From positions 41,229,180-41,293,179 of the forward strand of contig NC_066314.1 in assembly GCF_022539315.1 (NCBI RefSeq): a stretch of 64,000 nt of DNA. Direction: 5' to 3'. Of the stretch, positions 24,740 through 37,444 are shown in pieces; within the stretch, counting starts at the first letter, position 1, and every line of letters begins with the position of its first letter. Origin of the DNA: Serinus canaria. Taxonomy: Eukaryota > Chordata > Aves > Passeriformes > Fringillidae. The position numbers and the translations under genes were made by a program. A model generated the notes under the pieces. The model was not told where the DNA came from. It searched no databases and was given only the letters and a program-made list of their open reading frames with translations.

Positions 24740-24960
24740 AGAGGAAAGTTCAGGTTGGAAGGCAACTCAAGAGATCCTTCTTAAAGCAGAGTCAAACCGT
24801 ATTGTTGAGGGCTTTAACCAGTCTAGGTTAAAAATCTCAAAAATGAGACTACAAAAGCTTCTCTGAAAAACCTGTTCCAATGCTTGACCATCCTCGTGGT
24901 AAAAAGGTTTGGCCTTATATTATTTGCCTTATTTGGAGCCTTTTTTTGTTTCAAGACTTG
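24740..24960 (-). mobile_element. Ancient CR1 LINE 3' fragment
   Basis: The plus-strand text is the complement of a CR1 3' untranslated region: 'caggttggaaggcaactca', 'gggctttaaccagtct', 'aacctgttccaatgcttgac' and 'gtttggccttatat' fall in the family's order. Many substitutions and small gaps separate it from the family pattern, and the terminal octamers have gone, so this is one of the oldest insertions here. The right end fades near 24930-24960. Confidence 0.8.
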
Positions 24961-27900
24961 ATTAAAAATCGATTTGAGCCTTTAGATAGATGGCAGCTTT
25001 AGACATAAACTATCACACTGGTATTTATTCATATGAAAGGACTTAAGTTACTACCTCAATGTAAGTAATCAAGCTGTGACAGATGTCATCAAGTTTTATT
25101 ATAAAATGTGGATTTCCACTTCTTAACTGAATAACTTAGCAGAAACAGCAGTTTCCAAAAATCTGTAATGAGCTATGAGCATACCCTACAGTTCTACTGA
25201 GCACATCTGCCATAACAAACCTGCCAAAACTTCAAGAAATCAATGGATCTGTCAAGAATGGAGAACTGCTTTTTCAATCCTTTATTTATAACCAAGGAAA
25301 ACATTTGACTACAGCCTCCTCCCTGCTGGGATCTTCTTCTGTCACTAGAAAAAACCTGCAGCAGACCTTTAAGCCTCTGTCTGATGAAAAGTCTGTATTA
25401 TGCACTCCTGATATGCTAATAGATCAGCCCAGTGAAAAATACTTGAGCTGAAGGACATCTCTGCTTTTTGAGAGCTACCACAGAGCAAAATGAGGAATTT
25501 TCATCTGAGATACAGATTTCTTATGCCATTCAATCAAACATTTCTTTCCCACTTGACAACATGGACAGATAATGTCAAATATAGGATATTTTTCAGAACT
25601 ATTGAATAAAACTTCCCTAAATCATTATGCTGCCAGAATGAAACACAAAAACAGAAACTTGAAGACTGAGAAGTTTTCCCATATTCTGAAAAACAACATT
25701 TTGGAATATCTACAATTAAAGGACAAACTACTGTATTTGATCCAAGTACTAACGTTACTTGCAGCAAAGATCAGCATGGTTAATCCCTACTTATTTTTGT
25801 CAATTCATTTAGCCTGAGAAAAACTGCACAAACATCTGTGAAAACTTGGTCTTTTAATTCTGTCAAATAAGGATAAAACAATATGGACCAGACCCCCCTT
25901 CAGCTATCCATAAAGAAAGATGAAATCTCTTGGTAATAGCAACTTTTATTTTTATTTTTTAAATAAACAAGTTATAGGAGATCTAGCTGAAGATGAAGTG
26001 AGGACATAGTTGAATAGTAAGTCTAAATGACTAATATACAAATAAAATAAAATGAAAGGGCAGTCATCCAGATATTTCACAAGTTTCTTATGTGACTAGG
26101 AAGTTTGGGGCAAAAACCCTCAAAGACTGGATACATACCCATATTCCCTGTTGGCTGTTTTATTCTCTGTAAAAATTATTGCATAAACACATAATTGACA
26201 CCCTTGTCAAATATTTTTATGGATGTTTTTCTGATGCTTTCATCCAAGGCAGAAGACCTCTGGCTGATGAAACAGCAATTATATCCAAAAAAATTTATAA
26301 AAAGAAGAATTCAATATTCATGCCTTATATAAGAACTACTCCAAATATCTGGAGAACGTGAAGAATAGCAGGTAAAACAAACAAGTTACATCTAAAGTCA
26401 TGCAATGGCAAAAGTTTTTTGTGACATTTAAAACATTGCAGCACTTTCTTGACATTTCTGTCCTAGCTCAAAAGACAGCTGAGAATTCAAATCAGTAAAA
26501 TATGACATAGAAGAATAATTTAATCTAACAATCTTAGCAAAAAAAAATTAGTAATAGTCAGTTAGATCTCTGAATGTAAAAAAATACATCTGGTTTAGTT
26601 TGATGTGAAATGTTTGATTTTGAAATTTGCATATTGAAAAAATGAGCTATTAATAAGTCATGATTTTCACATTGAAATATTGTGAAAGGCTACTACATGT
26701 TATCCTTGTATTAGGTATGACCAATGAGAAGAAAATATTCCACTTTTACCATAACAGGAGATAAGATGAATTAAATCAGAGCAGACAAAGAAAACTTCTG
26801 TTTCAAACCTTGTGCATCAGATGGGGCAGATTTTGAAGAGAAGATGTGCAGGAAATAATACCTAATATGCCAGAGGTTAGACAAGATGTGCTAGTTGTGG
26901 TTTGATGATGGCTGATGGATGTTGTTGCACATATTTTACCAGCCTGTGCTGCTACTAATAAAAATGCAGCAAGGTTTGCTGCATGAGGTTTCCTTTTATT
27001 TACCATCAATTGGCATGCTATTCCAGAGTTCTTTTGCAGTATATTGCAAAATGTTTAGTACTTTAGACAGTTTAAGTAATGCAATGTAAGTATCTTCTGG
27101 TTAATATAAATATATATATCTACGTTCACATTGCTTTGTAATGAGATGCTGGGTGTTTATCAGTGTTTCCATTTATTTTCTATGACAGGTTATGTGTCTC
27201 TTCCAGAAGCTTGAAGTCCGACTAACCTCTTAAGAAATTCATCATAAATCTGCCTTTTGTTTTTGTTCAGGCAGATGGATCTTTCCTAAAACCACATTAG
27301 AAAAACCAACATTAGTTATCCTGTTGCCTGTGTAACTGGTCCAACTTCAGGATGATCAGCTTTGGTGGATGTAGCCATGCTTGTTTAAAAGCTTGTCTAC
27401 ATGCAGTTAAACACCACAGACATGGCATGCCTCCACTTACATGGGCTTTATATGGAAATAGGCTCCACAGTTTGAAAAACATGTGATTTTATTTTACAGG
27501 GATTACCAGCAAGAAAGGATACATGTCTTTTAGCTCAGCCCTTTTCAGAATCATGGGAGACATTAATCCACTGTTCTCTAGTCCTCCAATAGGCTGAATA
27601 TTTCAGACCCTGATTTCAGCTGTCAGCACTAGAGGAAATGCTTTTATTTTGGGGATTATAAAGTCCTCCTGAAGGCTGGATGTTAAGTTGGCAATAGAAG
27701 CTGTCACACCTTCATCAGCTGAACCATTTTGCATCTGAGAAAATGTTGATGTCTCTAAGCCTTAAAAAAATTTCTGCTGCAATAGTAGCTGAAATTACAA
27801 ATTTGCCTAATCTGGGAAGAAGGAACTGGTGTTTTGCTTAAGGTGTTGAATTTTTCATTCTGTATATTTGAACATGGTTCCAGATGTGTTTGTTCTCAGG

Positions 27901-28142
27901 TATGGAAAGTAGTTTATCCTTTAAAGAAACCATAGATCTCTTGCAAAAAAACAGTACATTTGAACCATGTCAGACTTGTGTTTGCATGCAGAAAAGCAAC
28001 ATTCAAATTAACATTTCTCAGAGCTCAGACCACCCCGCCTCCTCCTATAGAAGCCAGTGACATGATGCTTCATTAATTTTTAAAGATTTGTGATTTAAAT
28101 AGCCTTCTAGCTACTTTGAATTCTCTTCAGATTCTGCAGGGC
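24961..28142. other. Non-genic sequence
   Basis: No gene or dispersed repeat was recognised. Bases 28138-28142 (AGGGC) may be the left target copy of the LTR that follows. Confidence 0.5.
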
Positions 28143-29406
28143 TGTACTGATTCTGGCTGGGATGGAGTTACTTTTCTCTATGGCAGCCCTCATTTTCTGT
28201 GGTGTGTGTTGGTGCTGGAAAGGTGTTGATAACACACCAATGCTTGGCTACTGCTGAGCAGTGCTGGCATGGCACCAAAGCTGTCTTTCCAAACTGTCCC
28301 CCCTCCAAAGGACAGTAGGCTGAGGCATGGGCAAGAGTTTGTGAAGAAGCATAGCCAAACCAGCTGATCCAAGCTGAGGAAAGGGATATTCCATTCCATG
28401 TGGCACCTGTTCAGCAATAAAAGCTGCATTTGTCTTCTGGAGGGCTAAGGCCCTACTTGCCAGGAAGTGCCTGGTCATTGCCTACTGATGGGAGGTAGTG
28501 ATTAAAATCACTTTGTTTATTTTGCTTCCATGCATGACCTTTGCTGTTTCTTCATCAAAATGCTTCCACCTTTGTTGTGGTGTGGGTTCAGTTTCCATTT
28601 GTATTGTTTTCCCCGTTGATGTTGTTCTCCGCATCTTATAATGTTCTCCCCATTTTGCATCCCTAAGCCTATGTTGATGGTTCAGCCCTAGTTTCCCCCT
28701 CTCCCTGAGTTGGTTCCCTCCTGTTCTGAGAAAGCTGCCAAGCCCTTGTCTCCACCCCCGTTCCCTTAGCAACCACCCCACTTGTTACATTTTCCCCTCC
28801 TCCAGAGCCCTGTCTATCTCTCGGGGCCCTGCCCATTTCTCCAGAAACTTCTCCCTTCCTCAGAAAGTGATTTGGCAGGTGCCTCGAGCCCCTCCCTAGC
28901 TTTTATATCATTACTTCTTGTCCGTGTCAGTTATATTCAATTCCCCTCCTCAGTTTCCCCCATTGGTTCTTGTACCTATGTTACACCCCCTTCATATACT
29001 GCTGTTGCCCTTTGTTCCCTGCCTTTTCCCGCCTGGATCCCCTGGAAACAATGAGACATTAAATCTCTGGATTGCACCAGGCGAGTTATAACCCTCTTTT
29101 CTCTCTGGCTTCTTCGCTTTTGCCGCTCCTCTCGATACTGCTGCCTCTGCCGAAGGCGCTGCCCAGACGTCCCTGACAGATCTGGGTAGTGCCCCCCACT
29201 GCTAGCTGCTGCTGTGCTCCCAGCTAGCCGCGGCTGCCTCCCCCCCCCGCTATCAGGGGATTGAAGTGCACTCGACGCAGCAGCACGGCACACCTTGACC
29301 CACAAGTTCTTTTTTCATCCTATTTTCTCCCCCCCATGCTGCTGAGAAAGGGAGTGATGAAGTGGCTTGGTGGCCACTTGGTTGTCAGCCAAGGTGAACC
29401 ACCACA
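28143..29406 (+). mobile_element. ERVL-type solo LTR, split by a younger LTR
   Basis: The outer element is about 540 bases once the inserted LTR and one target copy are removed. Its left part, 28143-28572, opens with TG and the family text 'ctggctgggatggagtta', passes 'gatattccattccatgtgg' and has a TATA-like AATAAAAG at 28417-28424. Its right part, from 29291, resumes with 'gacccacaagttc' and runs through a C-rich, then G-rich tail to a terminal ACA at 29406. The text continues logically across the gap, which shows that the inner element landed inside it. The flanks AGGGC (left) and AGGGA (right) could be a slightly decayed 5-base duplication, as expected for ERVL. No internal retroviral genes remain. 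Confidence 0.75.
28573..29290 (+). mobile_element. ERVK-like solo LTR with exact 6-bp target duplication
   Basis: The 718-base element starts TGTTGTGGTG and ends GCACGGCA, the canonical TG...CA pair. It is bracketed by identical CACCTT copies at 28567-28572 and 29291-29296. A 6-base duplication fits ERVK/alpharetrovirus-like integrase. Inside are a TATA-like TTTTATATCA at 28901-28910 and an ATTAAA polyadenylation signal at 29058-29063, followed by a CpG-containing, GC-rich U5. There is one LTR only, so the internal region was lost by recombination between LTRs. The perfect duplication and remaining CpGs make it the youngest-looking insertion in the window. The 90-109-codon frames within it are chance. 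ERVK is inferred from duplication length and LTR start. Confidence 0.87.
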
Positions 29407-32400
29407 AGGGATGAAGGGGAATCTAATATATGCCAGCTGGAATGATCTAATCACAGTCAGGATATTAGAGAAAGTGAACTAAGAAGAGGAGCGTTTTCCT
29501 TTCTTTGTGCTCCCCACTCCAAACTGTCCTTTTGGAAATCACAGAAAACAGAACTTTATATTTTTCAAGTTACCGACTAGAAAAAGCTACTCCCCAAAAC
29601 ATAACCTCTTCCCCTCCCACCTGCACAGCACAGTCCCAGTTCAAAACACATCTTATCTTTTATCACCTTGGTTAGACAGGATAAATGAACTTTTCCTAGT
29701 CCTAGATTTTCTTGGGAAATCCTCTTTATCCTCACTTCAGTTCTTTAGGACTTCTACACAACTTGTGTGGTTTTAAGTCCTTTAAGTCATTGCCAAGAGG
29801 AAATGTACCTATGTCATATTTCTATACAAACTTGGGGTGTAAAAGCTGTTGCAAATTATTTCTTTTATCTGGTTTTCTATTCCTACAGCATTAGTTAAGG
29901 AAAAAAACACCTTCAGTGACTCTTAAAGCATACTACCAGTCTTATTAAAAAATTTACCCTAGTAGTCATTCTAGGATAATTTTCACCCTGAGTAGTTCAG
30001 TCAGCAGCCCTTAAGGTTTGAGTCCTCTTCTGTAAAACAAATTTATGATACATCAACCAGCTGGTAAGGATTAGTATTTTTTTACCCACCTTCAAATTGT
30101 GTAAGCACATAATTTCCCTGTTAAAATGTAGCTAGATCAATTAATGGAAATAAACCTTTTGCTCAGCTTTTCACCTTGCCATATTAATAATCTCTTAATC
30201 ACATGTTAGAGGCTTTCAAATTCACCTGCACATTTCTATTTACTTTCTCATATATAAATTTAATATTCATCACATACTCAGGATTGTGTTGTCATAAGAA
30301 CAACTCTGAGAATGCTTGGGCATTCTCCTTCTCTTTGTGACCTTAGGGCTGTCAAGTTCTGCATTTTCAGAGTTGCATGATTGGAGACCTTACTAACTTA
30401 TGTTAGAGCTGTGAATTATAATGCTCTAACAGTGGACCAAATGTCCAAAATTCACCTTATATGTTAATCTACACAGCAAAGTGGAATATCACAGAGATAC
30501 CAGGCAAGTGCAAAGCTCTCTCATTCAGTCAGTGCTAGAGAGCTGTGCATATCTCTACAGAATTAGATCTAAAGAAATGAGTTTTCTGACAAATGACTCA
30601 CCACAGCCAAGGCAGAATAACACATTGGAATGACTATCCCAGTTTCTCTTATTGGAAATGTGTTCTTAGAGTTAACTTAAGTGTCCTCATGTAGTTTTGT
30701 CCTTTAGATCTGTCTTGCAGTACTTTACCATATCCACTAATAAACAACTTCACAAACGATTTTTGTTTTTTCATACTTTTGTTATCTTCTGCTATCCAGT
30801 ATTTTAGCTGTAGAACCTGCAAAAGCCCTAAAGCAAATGAGATTGTGAATGTAAATATTAACCCTTCTGATTCAGGAGATAGATTTCTTAAATCTTCATG
30901 CAAGTCTGTAACAAAGTACGTTGTGTAGTAAGGCAGGGATGATACGCTGACTAAAAATGGCTCTGTATTGTAAAATATAGACATCTGTGGAGTCAGACAT
31001 ATGGGAAAACACTGTAGTAACAATTACATGAAGAGAAAAAGCCTGAACATTTTTCTTGTGATTGATATTCTTGTGATTGTCAGTTATTTCTTTGGAAATA
31101 GTACTATTAGTACTACCAGCACTATAATACCTCTGAAAAGCAGAATGCTGAATTCACCTTGTCATTTTGAAAATATGGGAACCTTTGGCAACGTAGATTG
31201 TATATTTAGGATACAAGAAAAAAAGTACAGCTATCAGTATAAAACAAACAAATTTTCTTCCACTTTGTATTGTACTATTGTAACCTGCATATAGAAAGGT
31301 AAAACATCTTACTGGTTTTGATTCTGACAGGTCCTTTCCCTTACCTCTGAATACTGCTTCAGCTTGACATTTTCAGAGGGCTTGCTCTGAAGGTACAACT
31401 TTGTCATCAGTAGTGCTCTCTGAGTTCATCCTACTAACAAAGAAATGCTTTGATCCATAGAGATGACAACAGGCTTTGCTCTTCTAGGCCATAAATTCCA
31501 TAAGTTCCAAGTCTAAAAGTAGTCATAAATTAGATGCACATTTTAGTGTTTATATAGGGAAGCTATTGTGTTTAGAGAATGAGATTAAGCAGAGTGGTCA
31601 CAGAAAACTGAATAGTAAATCCCATGCTCCCAGTAAAGCCCTAGATCTCTAAGACATGAAAACACTGATCTGCCCAAAGCAGGGCTGCGCTGAAGGTAAG
31701 AAATAATACTGTATGGGGTTTATTTGGTAAAATATCATGTATATAACAGCAAATTACCCTAGTGAGCTACTCAGGGGATTCTCCCTTTAAGTTCACATTT
31801 TCAGTTTTACATAGTACTCAAAATTTCTAGATGCAAAAAGATAATCCTAACTGCTTTGTTGTAAACAGAAAGAATATATCAGTGCAGGGACATATAATGG
31901 GACACATTTAACAGTAGAACTGTATTTATATGCAAAGACAACATTTTAAAATAAAAGACTTTCCTATAAAAATGAGAGTGCATTAAAAGAGTTAAACTTA
32001 TAGTTTATATTTTCAGGATTTGCTTCTTCAGAATTTGATATGAAATAAGATTTACAGGACCCCTACTCTATTGAGAGAAAGAGAATGTATTGCAAATCTA
32101 TTTATAAAACAGATTTCAGGAGCACAGCAGAACAGATGTCCCTAATTGCTTAGTTACTGTTAGTTGTCAGCTTAGATATTCTGGCCAGAAAATTTTTATA
32201 ATACAGCAAAAGTAATTGCTGTACTGATAGACCCAGTTTAAATGATTGTTCCTAGTTTTGAACATGATCTCATTACCTGCTAGTCACGTAGAAAGTCTTT
32301 ATACAAAACCATAGAGAGATTGATTTGGATTGTTGAACTTAATTATAACCACATTATTTGACAGATGAAAAGGAATCATTTTAAGAAAAATGATAAAAGT

Positions 32401-32541
32401 TAAATGGTAAATAGCCAATATGCTACTTAAGTATCTCCTCCTTCTAGGAAGAACGGTTTTGTTGGGTTTTTTCCCTTGCCTAATACTGTTCTTCTCTCAG
32501 GATATGATCATGTTCTGTCTGAGAGAGAAGCGGACAATATG
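29407..32541. other. Non-genic sequence with a cluster of short hairpins
   Basis: No gene was recognised. Three perfect short stems lie close together: 30308-30327 (8 bp, loop TTGG), 30401-30431 (9 bp, 13-base loop) and 30514-30544 (8 bp, 15-base loop). The longest frame, 124 codons on the minus strand at 30649-31023, has no family resemblance or splice context and is treated as chance. Confidence 0.5.
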
Positions 32542-33297
32542 TCATAGAATCATACAATAGCCTGAGTTGGAAGGGACCCACAGGGATCATCAAAGCCCAA
32601 CTCCTATCCCTGTACAGGACACCCCAAGAGTCACATCATGTGCCTAGGGCTGTTGTCTAAACCCTTCTGGAACTCTGTCAGGGTTCTGCTGTGACCTCTT
32701 CCCTGGGGAGCCTGTTCTAGTGCCCAACCACCCTCTGGGGGAAGAACCTTTTCCTTCTATCCTCCCCTGACACAACTTCACACTGTTCCTGTGGATCCTG
32801 TAACTGGGCAGCACAGAGAGAAGAGATCAGTGCCTGCCCCTCCTCTTCCCCCCACAAGGAAGCTGCTGACAGCAGTGAGGTCTCCCCTCAGTCTCCTCTT
32901 CTCCAGGCCATACAAGACCAAGTGACCTCTGACTGCTCATATGGCTTCCCCTCAAGACCCTTCATTACCCTCATGACCCTCCTCTGGAAACCCTTTAATA
33001 GCTTAGTATCTTTTTTATATTGTGGCATCCAAAACTTCCCCAGCACTTGAGGTGAGGCCACCCCAGTGCAGAGCAGAGGGGACAATCCCCTCCCTTGCCT
33101 GGCTGATGCTGTGCCTGATTCCCCCAGGACAGCCCAGGCTGGCCCTCCTGGCTGCCAGGGCACTGCTGCCTCGTGTTCAACTTGCTGTCAAACATAAACC
33201 CCAGGTCCCTCTCCTCTGCTCTGCTCTCCAGCCTCTTGTTCTCCAGCCTGTCTGTTCATCCAAAGTTGCCCTATCCCAGGTACAGAATCCAGTCATA
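32542..33297 (-). mobile_element. CR1 LINE 3' end, relatively well preserved
   Basis: On the minus strand the element runs from the ORF2 tail (33297) to the octamer end (32542, complement of 'tcatagaatca'). About 32890-33160 encodes the decayed C-terminal region after the reverse transcriptase, with 'LLKGFQRRVMRVMKGLEGK' in one frame. The 3' untranslated part has the family's 'cctggggagcctgttctag' and 'aagagatcagtgcctgcc' text. About 755 bases remain of a LINE that is several kilobases when full, so it is strongly 5'-truncated and inactive. Stops and a frameshift after 'KPYE' break the frame. Divergence is modest compared with the copy at 24740. Confidence 0.92.
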
Positions 33298-36200
33298 GGA
33301 AAAGCCAAATGAAGGGGGTGCTAAACTGGGTTTGTTTTCAGTTTCTCAAATAAATATGAACCACAGCAAAAGATGTAATCTTAGCTTATTTTTGCCATGA
33401 GTATTTTACATTCTGTAACAATTAGAAAAAAAAGTTGCATGCAGCAACTTAGAGAGTCTGACCCTGGTTCCACAGTTAATTTGATCATGCTTCTGGCAAC
33501 CTAACATGGACAAGTGCAAACAGATGTTCCACAGCAGTGAGATGCAGTTCAAAACTTGGACACATCAGTGTGGGCTCTGCCCCAGCTAATTAGCTGCAGT
33601 GAGGGAAAAAATATTTCAATATTTTATTAAAGCCACATGCTTTTGATTCTCGTATCAAGAATTTGAAAGAATAAACTGATTGTCATGAGCAGTGAACAAG
33701 GTATAATAAAGAGCTTTATGAGAATATGATCCATGATATTTCACTACCTGGAATGGCAGATGCTGTGGGTTATTTATGCAGCTACAGCTGAGCTCTTTTT
33801 CTGTTAAGTGCACTTATCTGTGTTTAGGTTCTGAGCCCTCACTTAAGACAAAATTGATCTGGAGCAAAACACAAGGATCCTCTCACCAATCATTAGCTCA
33901 TAAATTAATACATAAATTGGTTGCTGTCATTCCTTTTTATTTACTTTTGTTTTCTAATAATGGAGGAATAAAACATTTCCAAGTGCATATGAAAATGATA
34001 TTTTGATTGCATGAACATAATTGTTTTCCTTTTTTCATTGATTTTAACTGTAAGTAACTAAGATATTTGATGTTGATGGAACTGATTGTATGCAGGTTTA
34101 CTTTGGGGTGTAAACCTTGACAGGGTTTGCCCCTTACCATATTAGATAATCAAACTCCAAACTTGCAGAAATAAAAGGCTAGAAGGAAAGAAATAGCACT
34201 CTTGTAGCCATCTCTGATTGTCACCAACTCTTTAGCCATATTTGCTGTTCCTTTCACTGGATATTATATCATGTTCAGCTGCACACCATCTACCTGCTCA
34301 AATCCTGTCTCTGAACCTCTAGAACTAGACTAACAAAGTTATTACTGATTCCTTTAATAGCATATGGCCTTAACAGCATATGTTCATAGGTGAGCAGTAC
34401 TGACAGAGCAGTCCAGTCATGACCATTTAAATACTGCAGAAATACAGAGAAAAATATTGGCAATTTTGAAGGCAGTTGCCCATAAACAGAAGAGTAGAGA
34501 TATGAGATCAGCACTGAGAAATGAGTGGTGATGTAGACATAAACGTACAGGAGAGTTTTAAAGAGGAATTTAAAGGGAAACAAGAAAGAAATTGGGTTTG
34601 TGAGTAGTTATGGAGTCCCCAGATTGGCCTTACTGTGCTGAATGAATGATGGTAAGAACTGATCTTCTAAGAATAAAGGAGATAAAATAAGAGGAAAGGT
34701 AAAGGCAGTCATGGTCTTGATGGAAGCTTCTATATAGTCATGCAAGTAGCTACTTCTCATGAGAAAAAAAGAGACAGAGAAGGTGGAAGGATGCAGAGTT
34801 GCAAAAAGAACTGAGAAACAGTCTAAGGAAATTATCTTTGAATTAGCATTTCACTTTCTTCTTTTTGATCCTCACAAGCTGTTTGTCATAAAGAAAGGCC
34901 ATTGAGATGATTAAAAAAGTTATTCTTAACCCAACTGTATCCTCTGAATTGATGTCTCTGAATTCCTTGGAATTTTGCTAATATTCCTACTAAAATCTCT
35001 GGATACTGATACTGCTCAAAAAGGGGTCTCTCTAAGACAGTATTTGCCTAATCACACTTCCTCTAGACTTCTTCTTAAGTAAACTATCCTTTCACATGAT
35101 TAACACTATAAAGGCACATGAATGTAAAAGGAAACTGAGAGTTTTAATTTTTTTTAAATACATCTTCTTACTTTAGACAGCATATACAAGAATATCCCCC
35201 CTCTCTCTTCATGAAAATACAGGAAAGATAAAATGCACTTTCATATCTCATTGTTCTAAACAGTACTGAACCATGTGCTAGTCAAGCTACCCTGAAACCA
35301 GTATTTCATACATAGTATGAGACTTCTTAGTAGAAACTTCCACTTCTACCTCTGAGCTTAGATCCCAGTGGCTTTGACATGAGCAGAATTCCTAATTTCC
35401 CCTTTCATGTGTGTGCAATTTATTTTGTATATAAAAAAACTTATTTTGTATATCAAATATTTTTTTCTGTCATCAACTATTAGAAGCATCTCCTCAGATT
35501 CTAATTTCCCTTCTTCCATAACTTAGTCAGTTTGCCTTCCTGTCTTCCTAGCAAACTTTCCTGTTGTTCAAAGAAGCCAGTGCTTTTTGAGTTTTACTTT
35601 GTTCTTTGTAGAAGACTTTCTAAGAAAATAGGCTGTCATGTGAGGCGCCTTCCTCAAAACATTTACTGGACCATAATTCCTCACTATGGATGTTAACACC
35701 ATTATATCTTTCAGATATAATAAAAGTAAAATCATCCACCCGCTGAAAACACCAAAAATTATAATAGCCTGGCTCCTACGGCTAACTTCCCAGACAGCAG
35801 CAAGGTCTTACACGCTGAAGCAATTTTTTGCCTTTCCTCTAGAGATGTGCTCTGTGTGACTTGAGATAATCCATTCAATTTAGGCAGGAATTTCAAAGAC
35901 TGGGGCAAGGAAAAAGAAACTTGAGTTTCAACTTGATTGGTGTTTCCGAAGAGCCACCTTCCCACAATCATTGAAGAAGGAAGAACAGTTACTGAGGTGC
36001 ATCTTGTAACTTCCAGCTTTACTTTAGAAAAAAAGAGTATAAAAAATCCAACATTATCCTGTAATTTTTGTTAAGGTTAGGAGTGACTAATGGCATAAAT
36101 GCAGTAATGATGGGCATTACTATTGAGAAAACCTTTTAATACAGAGCAGCTAATCTGAACAGTGGTTTGAACTTACATATGCTACCTCTTGATCACAGAA

Positions 36201-37444
36201 GTCAGTACTGGCTACAAATCTCACATCTAATCAATTCAGTTCTGTTTTCTGTATTGGGACTGACTAGCTTTATTCATGAGAGAATTTACATTAAATTTTC
36301 TTGATGCTAGAAAGTACAATTTTACTTCTGATCAGCAAGGGTCGAGATTTACCCCAAAACTTAGTTTAGATTCTTCTACATACTTGCAGACTCTTGTGGC
36401 ATCAACGAAGCTGCAGGCTGCAAAATTGCCTTGATATATTTTCTATTCATTCTTTATTTGCTTCCTTCATTTATTTAGAGTAGAAAATTCCTGACACAAC
36501 TTTTGTGAACCTTCTGCAACAAGTGTATACATAAGATAAGTACACAATCAAAGGTATTATATTATCAAATGTCAACACAGGGATATTGCAAGAGATATCC
36601 ATCAGCCTGATCCCCAGAGTTATCATTGTTTGAGGCATTTCAAAAGGACAAAACCCAGCAATTGGGTGATTTACATTTGATATTAGAATCTGCTGCATAA
36701 AATGCTAGAAATCTTATTTATTAATTTTGTGTTTCCACTGTTTTCTTGTTATTCTTTTATTATAAACTGTTTCCTACTGTTTCTGTCTTGTCAAAAAACA
36801 ACAAGGAGATAAAATTATATTCAAAGATACTTTCACAACATTTGAATATAATGAACTCTTTTAGATGCTAAATGTTCTAATGCCTGGTTCTTAAGTAATT
36901 ACTATGATGAGACTCTGTGTTAATGAGACTCATTTGACAGATTAATTAAAAAGAAATTTCTTTGTTATATAATCTCCATTTCATCAGAGCTTGAATACTG
37001 GCAGAAATATAACCCTACAAAGTACAATGAAGACTGAATATGAAAATGTTGATAATAATTTGGCTTAAGTCCTTGAGTAAATTTTAACATATTTTCTTGT
37101 ATACTGTTATGAAATTTTAGCACATTTTTCACGCACCCTTGAAGCAAAAAGGAAAACTCCCAGAAAAGTAGTTTAATGCAGACCTTCACTTAGCACTGTT
37201 AGCTGTCACAGAGTCCAAATTTAAGTACTTTTTCCCCTGATAGTTAAGTTTTCCCTATTGTTGCTTTGCAGCTGAAAACAATAGCTGGAATGCTTAAAAA
37301 TATCACTTAATCAACATTTGGTCAATACTTGTTTCATATAGACTGTGTTGTTTCAACTTTTGGTTAAACTGAACAGAATGGAAGTGTGATTTTGTAGAAT
37401 TATGGAAAAAAATAGCCAAATTTAACCAAATTCCAGTACACCAT
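33298..37444. other. Non-genic sequence
   Basis: No gene or dispersed repeat was recognised. A direct duplication of TTATTTTGTATAT lies near 35420-35455. Confidence 0.5.

Noticed and set aside
30649..31023. 124-codon minus-strand frame
   Set aside because: No splice or promoter context, no recognisable motif, AT-driven composition; best explained by chance.
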